Shown here piece after piece: positions 33,935 through 47,096 of a stretch of 64,000 nucleotides of DNA. Source of the DNA: Vesta saturnalis (Eukaryota > Arthropoda > Insecta > Coleoptera > Lampyridae); NCBI GenBank assembly GCA_036346205.1, contig JARFJB010001278.1:1448001-1512000 (forward strand), in the 5' to 3' direction. Position numbers and translations under genes: made by a program. The notes beneath the pieces were generated by a model. It was not told where the DNA came from. It did not search any database and saw only the letters and a program-made list of their open reading frames with translations. Position 1 is the stretch's first letter. Each line of letters opens with the position of its first letter.

Positions 33935-36379
33935 GTTTATAATATTTTCAATATTAATTTGTTCTGACCTATTTATATACAAAAGCGCTAAGCCATTTAG
34001 TCTTTCCTGACGCATTGTTGACCTCAACCATGTCTTTAATCGTTTTAATGCAGAGAAACTGCGTTCACCACTCGCAACACTTATCGGTAAGGCGCACAAT
34101 ATATTTAAAATTGAGTAAACGCATGGATCATTTATCACATTTAATTATTGCCGAATATGACGAATTCGGAATAACTCCACCATTCTGTTTTTGTTGAAGC
34201 CAATGGACTTTCCACAATTCGAGCTCTCCTAAAAATATTGACGGTGTCATTTCAAATTTCTCAATGTATTTTTCACCAGATTTTAGAGAAGTTCGAAACT
34301 CTGATGCCTCCAATGACACTAAATTATTAGGAATACACATACTTAAATAAAAATGATCAAAATTATTGTCTGCAAATCTAAATTTTAAATCAGTCAAGAG
34401 GCCATCTAGAAGTGGAATAAAAACTGTAATTCGATAATAATCTTCTGGTGTTGAAGCCTTAACATTATCTCGATGGTTCTGTCTTCCACATAGTCTTGGT
34501 AGATGAACTTCAATATCTAGTGCCCCAAGAGTTTGTAGAGCATTTTCATATATTTCTTTAAAGACATTTTCGCAGTTTTCTCTCTTCGTAGCAATTGCTG
34601 TTATTGTATTTTTACTAAAACATCAGCTTTTGCTTTATCAAACAACCGTCTGTAATAGCCTACTTAATGGCATAGTTATGCCAAGTACTGCGGATAAAAT
34701 ATTGATTGTTATTATGAACATAGGTGTTGTTAAATTTGTTAATAGTTTATTTGCTTTATCTAAAGAATTCACGTTCTTTCCACTGCGAGATAACTTGTAA
34801 GGTACTTACAATATCTAAAAGGTTATCCTTGAATTGCATTACAGATTCGTGTGTCTCAGTACACCTTGTTTCGCAAAGTCCACGAAGTGTTTCTTTATTT
34901 TTGTGTTTAAAAACATTATTTCTTTTCGCAAAAGCAGAAAAAATGCAATTACTTCCTTCATGGTGGATACAATATTTCGCACAGCCTGTATGTTAGAACA
35001 CTTTGACACTGAAAGGTTTAAAGCGTGATTGTAGCATGAACATTTGATAGCATGTACTAATTCAGATTTTAATTCTGTAATAGCACCACGTTGTTCAGAT
35101 ACCATTACCGCACATCCATCTGTTCCAATACCAACGCATTTTTTCGGATTCAGACCGATTTTCTTTATGTATCTTAAAACGGTTTGTCCCAATATTTTTC
35201 CAGTGAGTACAGGCTCCATTGTATAATCATCATAATTTTCAGCATGGCAATCCAAAAATCCAAGAAATTCCTCTCTTATTTGATTCTCAAAAAAATATCT
35301 TACGATCAGACACATTTGAGAAATATGAGATACATCCGTAGTTTCGTCAAAAATTATACTATAATAACAAGATTCCCTAACCCGATCTACAACTGATTCA
35401 ATAATTTCATCCGCACAACATTGAATTATTTCGTTCTGGATAGTTTTACTTAAGTAAGACACATTCATTTTATGCGTTTTTATGTGATCTTCTAAAATTA
35501 CATCACCTGCGTCGACACGCATTTTTAAAAGTTCTCTAAAATTGCCTTCATTGTCTCCACATTGAGATTCATTATCTGACTCTGTACGCAAAATTCCGTC
35601 ATCACGATGTCCTCTAAGAGGAATGTTTTGGCGTCCCAAAAAAATTATTTTTTTAATTATTGGGCGAAGTTTTGCTCTATTTTCCAATTACCTGATTCCA
35701 GGGCTTTTTTATGATAAATATGACTATCATGCTTGACGAGATCACCATCTTTACCCAGTAATTTAGAAAATTGAGATAGAGGCTTCCGTACTAACTTTTC
35801 TAATGAGGTTGCTTTATGTACACCACCAAAAGTAGCAAAAAGGAAACAATATTTGCACAGAATACCCCCCATACATTCTGAGTACACCAACCATTTGAAA
35901 TTGTCTAAGTGATTGCGAGAAAGATATCGTTTAATTTCTTTTCCTTGTTTAACATGAATAGAAAAGGGGTATTGGTAATTATCAGAAGGTAACCAATTTT
36001 CAGACAAAATTCTATATTTGTCACACTCGGTTAAATTTGTTTTCTTCAATAAAACTCCCACATCATTTACATTTTCACCATTTTTTTCTGCTTCCTGCGT
36101 CGATTAAAATAATTCTTAAGTAAGAACCACGGCACGATGTATGATTAATAAGGTGAACCTACTTTACATTAGCTTCAATGCGTGAAAATGGTCCTATTGT
36201 AACTTTTAAAATTTAAATAATTAATCATACACCGTGGTAAGAACACGCTTACGTAAAAAAAATTTAAAACTTACTTTATCCTGTGTTGAAGCAAGTTCAT
36301 TATCATCAATGCGTCTTTGTTTTGGTTTAAAATAGTCGAACAAATTAGAATTTTGTTGAGATCGTTTGCTCTTGCTCAT
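33935..36379 (-). pseudogene. hAT transposase (DUF4371/ZMYM1-like), intron-containing, frameshifted
   Basis: Exon 1 is ATG 36379 to 36275 (35 codons, SNLFDYFKPKQRR), then a 180-nt intron (36274-36095, GTAAGT...GCAG). Exon 2 starts at 36094. It holds the TTF-type zinc-binding region (YSECMGGILCKYCFLF), the DUF4371 catalytic block (SIIFDETTDVSH, first Asp; CVGIGTDGCAVM, second Asp region; CSCYNHALNL), a long insertion domain and the C-terminal dimerisation segment (ASGERSFSALKRLKTWLRST). Frameshifts near 35670, 34870, and 34135 and stops around 34640 kill it. The gene ends about 200 bp inside the left TIR. Confidence 0.88.
36095..36274 (-). other. intron of hAT 1 with internal inverted repeat
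   Basis: 180-nt GT-AG intron. Its two ends carry an imperfect inverted repeat (36121-36149 against 36219-36247, sharing ACCACGG and TGTATGATTAAT), so the spliced-out RNA could fold into a long hairpin or the intron contains a small palindromic insertion. Confidence 0.65.
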
Positions 36380-36816
36380 AGTGATTTAAGTAAAGTAATA
36401 AGTCAAATTAGTTATTAGAAAATTCGCGATAAGAAGTAAGAATAGTAAGACTAGTCTAACCGATACTGCGAAACAAAACAAACTGAAAGTTTACAACAAT
36501 ACAACAAAATCCGAGAAAAACATCTGTTTCGCATTAAGTAAGTAATTTTGCCTGAGACCTTTTAAAAGTGTCCGGCGGGATGGTGTGACCACAAATTAGC
36601 GAATAGGGAATATGGGTGTGACACATTTTTATATCTGGAAGAGATCAAGTAAACCGGGTGACGGTGACGGAATGTTGACCAGGTCACTTTGAAATGTGCG
36701 ACTTTGCCAAGAAATAAATGAGAATTTATCACACGTTATGAATTGGGGGGCGGGCGTGGGGGGTGGGGGGTGATCACCCCTATCACTCCCCCTTTGGATC
36801 CGCGGTTGGTTAAGGT

Positions 36817-38100
36817 AAAAATGCTGCAAAAATTAATTATGCTTTTGACAGTTACAGATATCTGATCTGCGAAGATTAATTACATTATTTAAGATTATTA
36901 TCTGGTACTCGTTCATAGTAGTAATTTTCTTTCCAACGTGTATTTATTATACTAAAATCAATTTAGCAGAACAAACGAATGTCACTCCACATTTTATTCA
37001 AGGGTAATTTAAACCCTTCCATCAAAAATACTGAAAACAGGAATTAAAATATGTAAAAAAAACATGCCGTTTGGTACGTCAAAGTTAATTATCTTTGTTC
37101 AATTAAACACACATCAGCAAAAAATCTCAGCTGGAGAAAATGAACATTAAATTACATTTTTGAATTATAAAATTTCATGGTGCTTTAATTATTCCTTTTT
37201 TTTCTTCGTAATTCGTAAAAAATTTATATTCATTGTTTTTGTTAACAATTTTTTGCTTTGAAAATGTAATTTTATATGTATGTGCACTGTTCCATATAAA
37301 GAAAATAAACAGTATCACAAAAATCAATATTATGTTTAAAATTTCAAATTAAGTGATTTGACCTATTCGATGTTACTCTTTTTGAGTTAATTAATTATTA
37401 AGCCAATATTTGATGTGCTTATCATAACGTTACTTTTCGTTAAACTTTTTATAAGCTCTTCTAAATTTATAAAGAAAATTCTATTGTAATCACAAGCATT
37501 TGATAGCTTTAGTACTTGGATTAATAAATTAATATCGATTTACCCATTTTAAGCCTTGTAGTAACATTGTAAAGTTTGAGTCCTGTAATTATGGTTACCG
37601 TATTTCTAATATAGGGACTAAAAAGTTCTGTTACATTAAGCAAATTATTTTCGCTGCACCTTCTATTTATTACATTTCCAACAGCTCTTTGCCAACATTA
37701 TAAAAACTGCCTAAAATACAAAAATTTCCTTAAATTGCATTGATGCTACGGGTAAAGTGGTAAGTAATTTTAAACAGTTTAACATCTGCACGTGATATTC
37801 CAACGAGGGTGCCATGCTGGGTTTCTCACGTTATTTGTTAAATACAATTACGTACACAACGTATTTCGTAGTTTGTAAACAATTTAAAAATAAACCTCCA
37901 TTCATTGTAAATTCAAGCAGCTTTTCATATCCCACGCATCTACATAAATATTTTATTGCAAATCGGATATTATGTATTTAAACAAAGACTGGATGTTTCA
38001 AATATCAACCAATCAGATTACGCTTGCAACATTTTATTATTGACACTTTATTAGCACTTTAACTTAATTTCAGCAAATAAATGCGAAACCCACAATTATC
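36817..38100. other. no recognised feature
   Basis: AT-rich spacer between hAT insertions; no coding frame or repeat end recognised. Confidence 0.5.
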
Positions 38101-38309
38101 GTATACAGAGTGTCTCAGAATAACCCCGTCAACGCTTAACCACAGGTCATAAAAGTCAAACGATGCGATCTGTTGAAAAATGACATATCCTTTCAGTATT
38201 CTAAGATTAGTAATCTTTTGTTTTATTTTTTCTTGCTGTTTGATCTAAAAACGGTTGTTTTTCAGTACTGATATGTCATGAGTAGAGAGCGGATTTTATG
38301 CATCATAAA

Positions 38310-38450
38310 ATGCCAAAATATGTGCATGTATATGCGCTTAAAAATTGTAAAATATGCATTATTTTTTCGAAATATGCAAAATGAAACTACCAATAAAAAT
38401 GTGATTTTTACATCTTTAATAAAAAAATTTAATACATAATATGCAAAAAA
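38310..38450. repeat. hAT 2 left subterminal AATATGC repeats
   Basis: Several copies of AAATATGC(A), e.g. near 38350, 38372 and 38440. The right end has at least seven (40898-40990). Such clusters are transposase-binding sites in other hAT elements. Confidence 0.7.
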
Positions 38451-38550
38451 CTTTTACAAGAAAGTATTTACATAAAAAATTGAAACTATTAGTTAGAAAA
38501 TAATACGTAATTAACATAATACGTATTAATAATAATATAATATACTTAAA

Positions 38551-38730
38551 ATATGAACAAAAATTATTTAGATAAAGGGTGGCTTTGGAATTCTGAACGT
38601 ACGTTGCATGATTGATTCAAATCAAAACGGACATTTAATTGACATGTAGAACCAACCACAAGCTGAACCTATCAAAGACAGTGATTTTGTTTACGTGGCC
38701 ACCCTTATCTAAATAATTTGTGTTCATATG
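38551..38730. mobile_element. palindromic MITE inside hAT 2
   Basis: Inverted repeats of about 33 bp (ATATGAACAAAAATTATTTA... at 38551-38583; partner 38697-38730) surround about 113 bp of non-coding DNA. The tips read GATAA(A)GGGTGGC inward. It interrupts nothing coding. Confidence 0.75.
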
Positions 38731-38763
38731 GTATTATAAATTTTAAATTATAGGTACTTAATA

Positions 38764-40479
38764 CTATGCTTCATTGCGTTGATTTGCAAAACAATTTATA
38801 ATTATATGCTTTTCTATATTTTCTGGTAGAAAATTTTGACGTCTATCAGAAAGTATATATTTATAGGTGGAAAAACTTCTTTCCACGTCTACAGACGTTA
38901 GAGGTGCATTTTTTAATGCGGTTAATATGGACAAATCTAATTGTACATCCAGATCTTCCCGATTTTCGTCCAGAGTCAAAATTTTGTTAATTTTAGTTAA
39001 CAGCTGATAACCACTATTTTTTTGTAAAATTTCCTTAAATTTATTTGAAATAATTTTGCCAGTATTTCCTGGGGCAGTATAAATTAATTTTTGAATATTA
39101 TTTACTAGTTCTATCGATGCGTTAAGTGGCAATCCTTCCGTTTCCAATTTACAAATAGTCCCGTTTACAAAATAAGAATGTGGTTTTATAAATGCTAATT
39201 GATTGCGCAGTTCTGATTTCTTTAAAACCGATTGCGCTTTATTGATACAAGCACTTGAATTATCAGACAAATCCAAAATTAATTCCTTAATTTTTTCCAA
39301 ATTTTCTGCATAAAAAGAGCAGCATTTAGCCACGTTTCCCTAACGCGTAATTACAGGTTCTGGTGGTAGAGAAATGTTAGGTAGTTTGTATAACTGTACT
39401 CGTGTCGGCGCCTTTACAAACACTTTCTTTACGCTACTTATTAAACTATTTACTAAAGGAAATTCATTTCGAATTGCTTCGGCTACTCTATTTATACCAT
39501 GAGCCAAACACGTTACGTGAATTAAATTTTCGTATAATACCTTCAATTGTTGGCCAGCCTTTACCATATATGGCGCGGCATCAGAAAGCATCAAAACAAT
39601 TTTATCTGTTGGAACAATATCGGGAACAAACAACTGCATGAAAGTCTCATTTACAAATCTAACTATTGTTGCATTATTGGTTTTATCAAGTACTTTACAA
39701 GAAATCAAATATGATTTGGCAGGTTGTTCTTCGCTTAAATAACCTAACATTAAATTTGCAACATAACGTCCACGACAATCTGTAGTTTCATCTACCATGA
39801 AATAAATATATTTATTTTTAACAATTTCTTTTATATGTAGCATGGTTTCAAGATATACTCCATTAACATAATTTTTTCTAAGTGTGCTTTCATCTGGCAC
39901 TTGCTTGTTATTAATTTTTTCTAAAAAAGATCTAAAAGAATGGTTTTGAAGCTTTTTTAAGGGAATGTTAGCCTTAACTAGAGCACTGCATAATTCAAAA
40001 TTGAATTCTTTTTGGTCGTTTCTTTTGGATGTTTCACCACCTAAAGATTCTCGCAGAAATGTTTACGAGAGCTTGGTTTTCTTCTGTGTTTCTAATTTTT
40101 CCTTATGCAGAGCGGTCTCAAGGTGTGTTGCGTAATTTGGGATATTCGTTTGCATGCGATCTAAACCAATATTCCCAATTTAAAAGTAAATCAAAACATA
40201 ATCGATTAGGTTTCATCGTTGTATTTTAAATATTTCCCGCGTTATCTTATAAAACGATGCATTTAAATACAACGTTTGAATAGAAAACTAATACCTGCTC
40301 TGTATTCACTAAAGGCCTCATTCACTGTTGTCAGTGTTTAAAAATATTTTAAAACAGTATTCTGAATTGTCACTTACCGGTTTTCCACATGCTGTACAAA
40401 ACACCTTTTCACCGTCCATTCGGAGTGCAGGGACATTTTTTATCCATACTGGAACTAAATTATTCTTTACTTTTGGCAT
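38764..40479 (-). pseudogene. hAT transposase (CGGBP1-like N-terminus), nearly intact
   Basis: Exon 1 ATG 40479 to 40378 (34 codons; VFCTACGKP, the zinc-binding Cys pair), then a 217-nt intron (GTAAGT...TTTAG, 40377-40161). Exon 2 begins CKRISQITQH, the rest of the BED-like finger, with one frameshift nearby (about 40115), and runs on to a catalytic block KYIYFMVDETTDCRG (first Asp), VLMLSDAAPYM (second Asp region), HVTCLAHGINRVAE. A single in-frame TAG at 39340-39342 interrupts the middle. The end has SVDVERSFSTYKYILSDRR, the hAT dimerisation motif. Only these two lesions are visible in about 480 codons, so it died recently. Confidence 0.88.
40161..40377 (-). other. intron of hAT 2 with internal inverted repeat
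   Basis: 217-nt GT-AG intron. CGTTGTATTTTAAAT at 40217-40231 and ATTTAAATACAACG at 40261-40274 are inverted repeats, giving a 14-bp hairpin. Confidence 0.7.
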
Positions 40480-41139
40480 GTTAAATATAATTCGAAAATT
40501 AAATTCTGCAGTCTGCACTACTGTTCACTTGCACGTCTTAAAAAGGAATGGGCAATATTATTCCTTATTTTAAAATAGGGTTTTTCCACTAAGCAAGGTC
40601 ATTTGGATGTTAGGGATTAACTATGTATATTTTACTCATCAACCCTTTCCATACAAAAATTTAAGAAGCACTCAACAAAAAACCGTATTACCTCTCTGCA
40701 ATCCGGAAGTATTAGAATTTAGGATAGTTGTCAACTCAGACAATAATTAAAAGTAAACAACTACCTGCCGATGTTAGACACCACCTTTTAAAGATATTTA
40801 TTTTAAAAGGATATAAAAATTTCTAACTTTGAACAAGAGTCCCGAAAATATTTCATAACCTGAGTTTCAAGGCAAAAATTGAAAAAATGTTAAATTATGC
40901 AAAAAAAGTGCAAAATATGCGTAAAACATCAAAATATGCAGTATTTGGCTACATATGCAGTATTTGACCAAATATGCAAAATATGCAAAAACTACTTAGT
41001 GCCAAATAATTATAATTAATGCGATTCGTATAAAAACCGAAACGCGTGGGTGGTACTATAAAATATAAGCAATATGCAGTTTGCATAAAATCCGCTCTCT
41101 AGTCATGAGCAAAGTGTTAATTTAGTACTATGTTCTCGT

Positions 41140-41250
41140 GTGATGCTGTTGTGTCAAATATGTCACAAAATGGCTTACTGAATCGTTAATGAGGCAAACT
41201 GGGGTACTTTAAGAAATTATTTTAAAATATACTGAGTAGTACAAAAAATG
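41140..41250 (+). pseudogene. transposase C-terminal scrap
   Basis: Plus-strand match to 44205-44300 (minus); both encode an NEANW-x-TL motif ending shortly before a CACCCTGTA TIR tip. Too short to classify beyond mariner-like. Confidence 0.45.
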
Positions 41251-41508
41251 TGGCAACAAAATGTAAGATTTTTTGAATGGCACACCCTGTATATTATTAC
41301 CTTTTTGGATTGCTCTATCTATGTACTTTAAAATTATATTAAGTTTATTGTCTTATTAATAAAGGTGTTGAGATTAGAAATAAAAAAACTGCGCTTATTT
41401 AAATATTCGGATATTTACTGAACGCAAATTTTTGGAATATGCGCGTTCAGTGCAGCCTTAATGAAGAATAACGTATTTAAATTTTAACTTAAAAAACTCA
41501 ATACCATA

Positions 41509-42937
41509 CAAGGTGTTCCATTATTTAAGCCGAATTGTCATATTTTCAAACAAGCATAACTAAATTTCTTTAAACGGAATGATCCAATATTTGTCGATTC
41601 GGATTTAAATTCTATATTAAATTGATACAGTGCTTATGTATCATAGAATTAATTGCAAGTGAATGATTTTGAAAATTGTCTAAACATTTGTACTGGTGTT
41701 AGAACAATGCAAACTTTTATTGATTAAGTAGGCCGCAAGCAATTAATATTTGAAGAGAAAAAGTTATTAAATTAAACACTCAAAATATCTCCCATTTTGT
41801 AATAAACATTTTGTTATGCGACCACGGAACCACCTTCTAACAACCTCTCGGTACACCTGAGATTTACCATTTGATTATAAGGGTCAAAAGTCGGAGGATC
41901 TTTATAGTCAACTGGCTGTTGCACTGCATCCTATCAATTTTTTAGGAAAAAATTCTTTAAGGGTCGTCTAACTTGAAAACTAAAATGAGCTGGAGCTCCA
42001 TCGAGTTGCAGCTACGTGTTGTATATTCCGGAAGGTGTCGAATTAAACGTGGTAAATCTGGAGCAAGAAATTAAAAAAATATAGACCCTATCAAACTGCC
42101 TTCAAGAAAATTGTTGCACCCCATACATTCAACTTCCGTTTATTTTGATGGTTTGTAACATAAACAATTGCCGAATCGACGATTCACAAAGCCACTTCTG
42201 TGAAACGTAGATTCGTCAGTAATACGTATTACAAAAAATCTATATTTTTTCTAACATTATTTTTAACCCATTCCCAGAAAATCACATAATCATCCTCAAC
42301 CAATTCTTGATGAAGTTAAACGTGATGCAGGTGGATTTTCTACAACAGATAAGGTCACCGCAAGCCGATTTTCTTCGTTTAGAACTCTTTTCTTCCTGGT
42401 CTTCTTTTCGTCCAGTACACTTCCTGTTCGCTCAGACCTTCTTTTCAGATTTTCAAGGGATCTTTTAACGTGTTGTTTTTTATTTGAAACTTTTGAGCGT
42501 ATAATTGGGTGGCAAGGAGGCAATTTCCACCACTTCTACCAATGCAATATATTATAAAGATTAACTCTTCTAAAGAGCAAAACAAATTAAACTACGACGA
42601 TGATCATTAAAATATACTAATTCAGTACGACATTATTACAGATGCAGTAAAACGAACGCAACAACGTCAACAATGTTTATGTTTTGATACTTTATAAACT
42701 TAGGTTAAAATTACTATAGAACAGCATGTACGATTTGCTGAAATTCATAATAAAAAACGCTTTAAATTTTCATATTACAATTGGGTACTAAAAATCATTT
42801 GCATTGTTTTAATACTAGTACGTACAATGTTTCAACAATTTACAAAATAACTCACTTGCAACTAATTTTATTCCATTTAAATAATTTAGTTATGCTTGTT
42901 TGAAAATATAATTTGGCTTGCATTATAGGACACCCTG
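41509..42937 (-). mobile_element. old mariner-like element
   Basis: 1,429 bp between CAAGGTGTTCCATTATTTAA (41509) and its inverted partner ending CACCCTG at 42937. The TIRs align over about 65 bp (shared TATTTTCAAACAAGCATAAC). The minus strand holds the start of a transposase (42523-42296, basic, ENPPASRLTSSRIG) and scraps to about 42000. The right TA target is mutated. Confidence 0.72.
42000..42530 (-). pseudogene. mariner transposase remnant
   Basis: The 42523-42296 frame is rich in Lys/Arg and ends VVENPPASRLTSSRIG, like the second helix-turn-helix of mariner transposases. The sequence then decays, but stretches such as VVAT..SSSSF, near 41980, and HVAATRW can be matched loosely. No catalytic Asp is recognisable. 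Confidence 0.45.
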
Positions 42938-43164
42938 AATGGTATTTTTTTAAGTTAAAGTTTATATTCCTTATTCTTTACTAAAGACTATACTAAAAGT
43001 GCATATTCCAAAAATTTGGCACTGTGAAGACCTGATTGTTTAGGTGAGCACTTTTTTTTTAAATACCGTTTTCGTGTCTCTAACTTCAAACCCCTTAACA
43101 ATAAATCAATAAACCTAATATCACCTAAAGTACATTTATAAGGGAATACAAAAATGTAATATTA

Positions 43165-43306
43165 TACAGGATGTGCCATTTAAAAATCTTGAAATTTTGT
43201 AACCATACCCCCTTAAGCTACAATTTTAGCTGATAAAGGTTTTGTGCCTTTTGCTCAGTGGAAGATCAAATTGGGGGAGTTCATAGATATTATGAGATGT
43301 TGCTTT

Positions 43307-43384
<78 letters not shown>

Positions 43385-44354
43385 ATCCTGAAATTAAATT
43401 GTTAAATAAAAGGGCGTCAACTCGTTTTATGGAAAAACAAGTAAACCATGAATATAATAAAGTTAAAAAAAATTCACAATAACAAACTTTATTTACTAGC
43501 TTAAGTTTGATTATGAATGAGAATACCATAGAGTTAATGTTTGTAACGATTTTACTACCTAAAGTTTGACTATAAAGAGGAACATCTTAAATCTAGTGTT
43601 AGTAACGATTGATTAAATTAAATTAAACTAATTTTGGGATTTATTAGTAGAAATAAAATACCTTATTTTGATTATACTGTACTTCTGTAGGTTCCGAAAT
43701 GGCGGCTTACTGAATCAGCGCTTGGAAAATTACGTTGTGTAAATTTTACATGGGAGTTGAAATAAACCTGGATTCAGATGCATTAAAATTCCCCAAATAT
43801 ACGTTTTTTGTTAGTCTAATGGATAATGATATTCCACTTCATAGTAACAAAGATTATTGTGTTATTATTGGTTGAACGTAATATACCGTAAAGTAGCTAA
43901 CGGTAAAATGCAATCGGTTAAGTAATTATGCGCGTAAATAAAATAAAGTAAAACGTAAAGTAAAATTAAATATCACCAAAAAAGAATCGCTAAAGTTGTC
44001 TTTGCGTATGAACATGTGAATCAGAAGTGCAAACAATATGCGTACGAGTTTACTTTTACAATCATTAAATGCATGTTTTTATCCAACTATGATATGCAAC
44101 ATACGCTGCACGCAATGCCTGTTAAGTTTCCTAAATAAACGTAAATTTTATTAACAAACGTCAAAAGTTTGTTATAATTTGTTACCACGATTTTTAGACC
44201 ACCCTGTATATTTTAAAATGGTTTTTAAAGTACTCCAGTTTGCCTCGTTAACGATTTGCGAAGACATTTTTGTGACCGTAGTGCTGAATTGACACCCAGT
44301 ATACCACAACTTGGAATCCCCCGATCTACACTTCTTTTTTTGGTGCCCTACCAC
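43165..44354 (-). mobile_element. possible mariner remnant
   Basis: CAGGATGTGCCATTTAAAAA at 43165 resembles the inverted end at 41290, and ACCACCCTG at 44200-44208 is a right-end-like tip. A minus frame at 44354-44172 carries SQIVNEANWSTLKTILKYTG, related to 41140-41250. The two tips are not clearly a pair, so extent is uncertain. Confidence 0.35.
43311..43382. repeat. (TA)n tract
   Basis: About 72 bp of pure TA repeat. Confidence 0.95.
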
Positions 44355-45268
44355 ACCTTACGATTCTTGTATTTATTTAATGTCCTACTCTTGCCTATTA
44401 ATTGTTTAATTAATTGCTGCAAGTTGGTATAAATCTAATTTACCTAATGCGACTTAGGTCAAATATCGGAGACGGGACGGTTCAAAGGTTTACTTGGATA
44501 CCTCTATTAATCACTAACTAACATTACCTTATAAGTTTGGTACCTGTACTACACTGTCGGATAAATAAAGTCAGAATGGTTTTATAAATACATTGTCCAT
44601 TTATATACAGTTCTAAACTAAAATTTTACTTCAACTTATAAACTATGAAATATAAACACAAATATAAACGCATAGTTTACAAAAAAAAAATCATAACTGA
44701 TCAGACCACTTCTAAATTAAAAAAAAATAGAAGTGAACATATCTCACTAGGAGCCGTAGAGGGGTAGAGGTTCGATTTTCCAGTCGGAGTTGAACTATTT
44801 GCTGCGGGAATAATACAGTAAATAATTATTTGGAAAAATATCCGGCCAAAATACGTTATGTTACAAACTTTTAAAATTTCCTAGATACGTCTCTAATAGG
44901 TAACTGTTCAAACGGGACTGCTTAAAGCGATTTATGTTTCTCTTTTATTCAAATTAAGCATTTCTTTCAACATTATAAGCTTGCATGCACAACGTTATAT
45001 ATTTTTATAAAAAGTCTCTAGGTCAATGTTAGGTGGAACTACAATCGATATTTTTCAACTTCCATATTTAATTTGATATCTTACATTTAATATATAAAGG
45101 ATAAACTATTTTTAATTACTGGATAATTATAACAAAATTTAAACAAAACAGGAGACTCGTTAAATTAAGTCTAGTGGGACCAGTGGTTTATACTATGCGA
45201 GTTTTAACTCTAACCCGGAAAATGATTTTCCTTTACGCGGTAAATATACTGGGGTTTATTCTTCTTAA
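44355..45268. other. no recognised feature
   Basis: AT-rich spacer without coding or repeat evidence. Confidence 0.5.

Positions 45269-47096
<1,828 letters not shown>

Larger units (their letters stand above)
33731..36808 (-). mobile_element. hAT transposon 1 (ZMYM1-like transposase), with 8-bp TSD
   Basis: 3,078-bp element with 12-bp perfect TIRs CAACCGCGGATC and flanking 8-bp direct repeats GTTAAGGT at 33723-33730 and 36809-36816, the hAT signature. The transposase occupies most of the minus strand. A 26-bp stretch of G/C-only bases near the right end (36745-36775 region, GGGGGGCGGGCGTGGGGGGT) is an unusual subterminal feature. Confidence 0.95.
38283..41101 (-). mobile_element. hAT transposon 2 with 8-bp TSD
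   Basis: 2,819 bp, TIR TAGAGAGCGGATTTTATGCA at both ends, 8-bp direct repeats GTCATGAG at 38275-38282 and 41102-41109. Subterminal regions carry many copies of an AATATGCA-like motif (about 38310-38450 and 40890-41000). The transposase is nearly intact. A small MITE (38551-38730) sits inside its 3' untranslated region. Confidence 0.96.
38105..41293. mobile_element. older TIR element split by hAT 2
   Basis: Flanks of hAT 2 form an older, mariner-like non-autonomous element: left end CAGAGTGTCTCAGAATAAC at 38106, right end ...GGCACACCCTG at 41290. Without the hAT it would be about 370 bp. The right part (41140-41250) matches 44205-44300 in reverse and carries a transposase C-terminal scrap (IVNEANWGTLRNYFK), so it derives from an autonomous element. 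The left tip is diverged, so the pairing is moderate. Confidence 0.5.
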
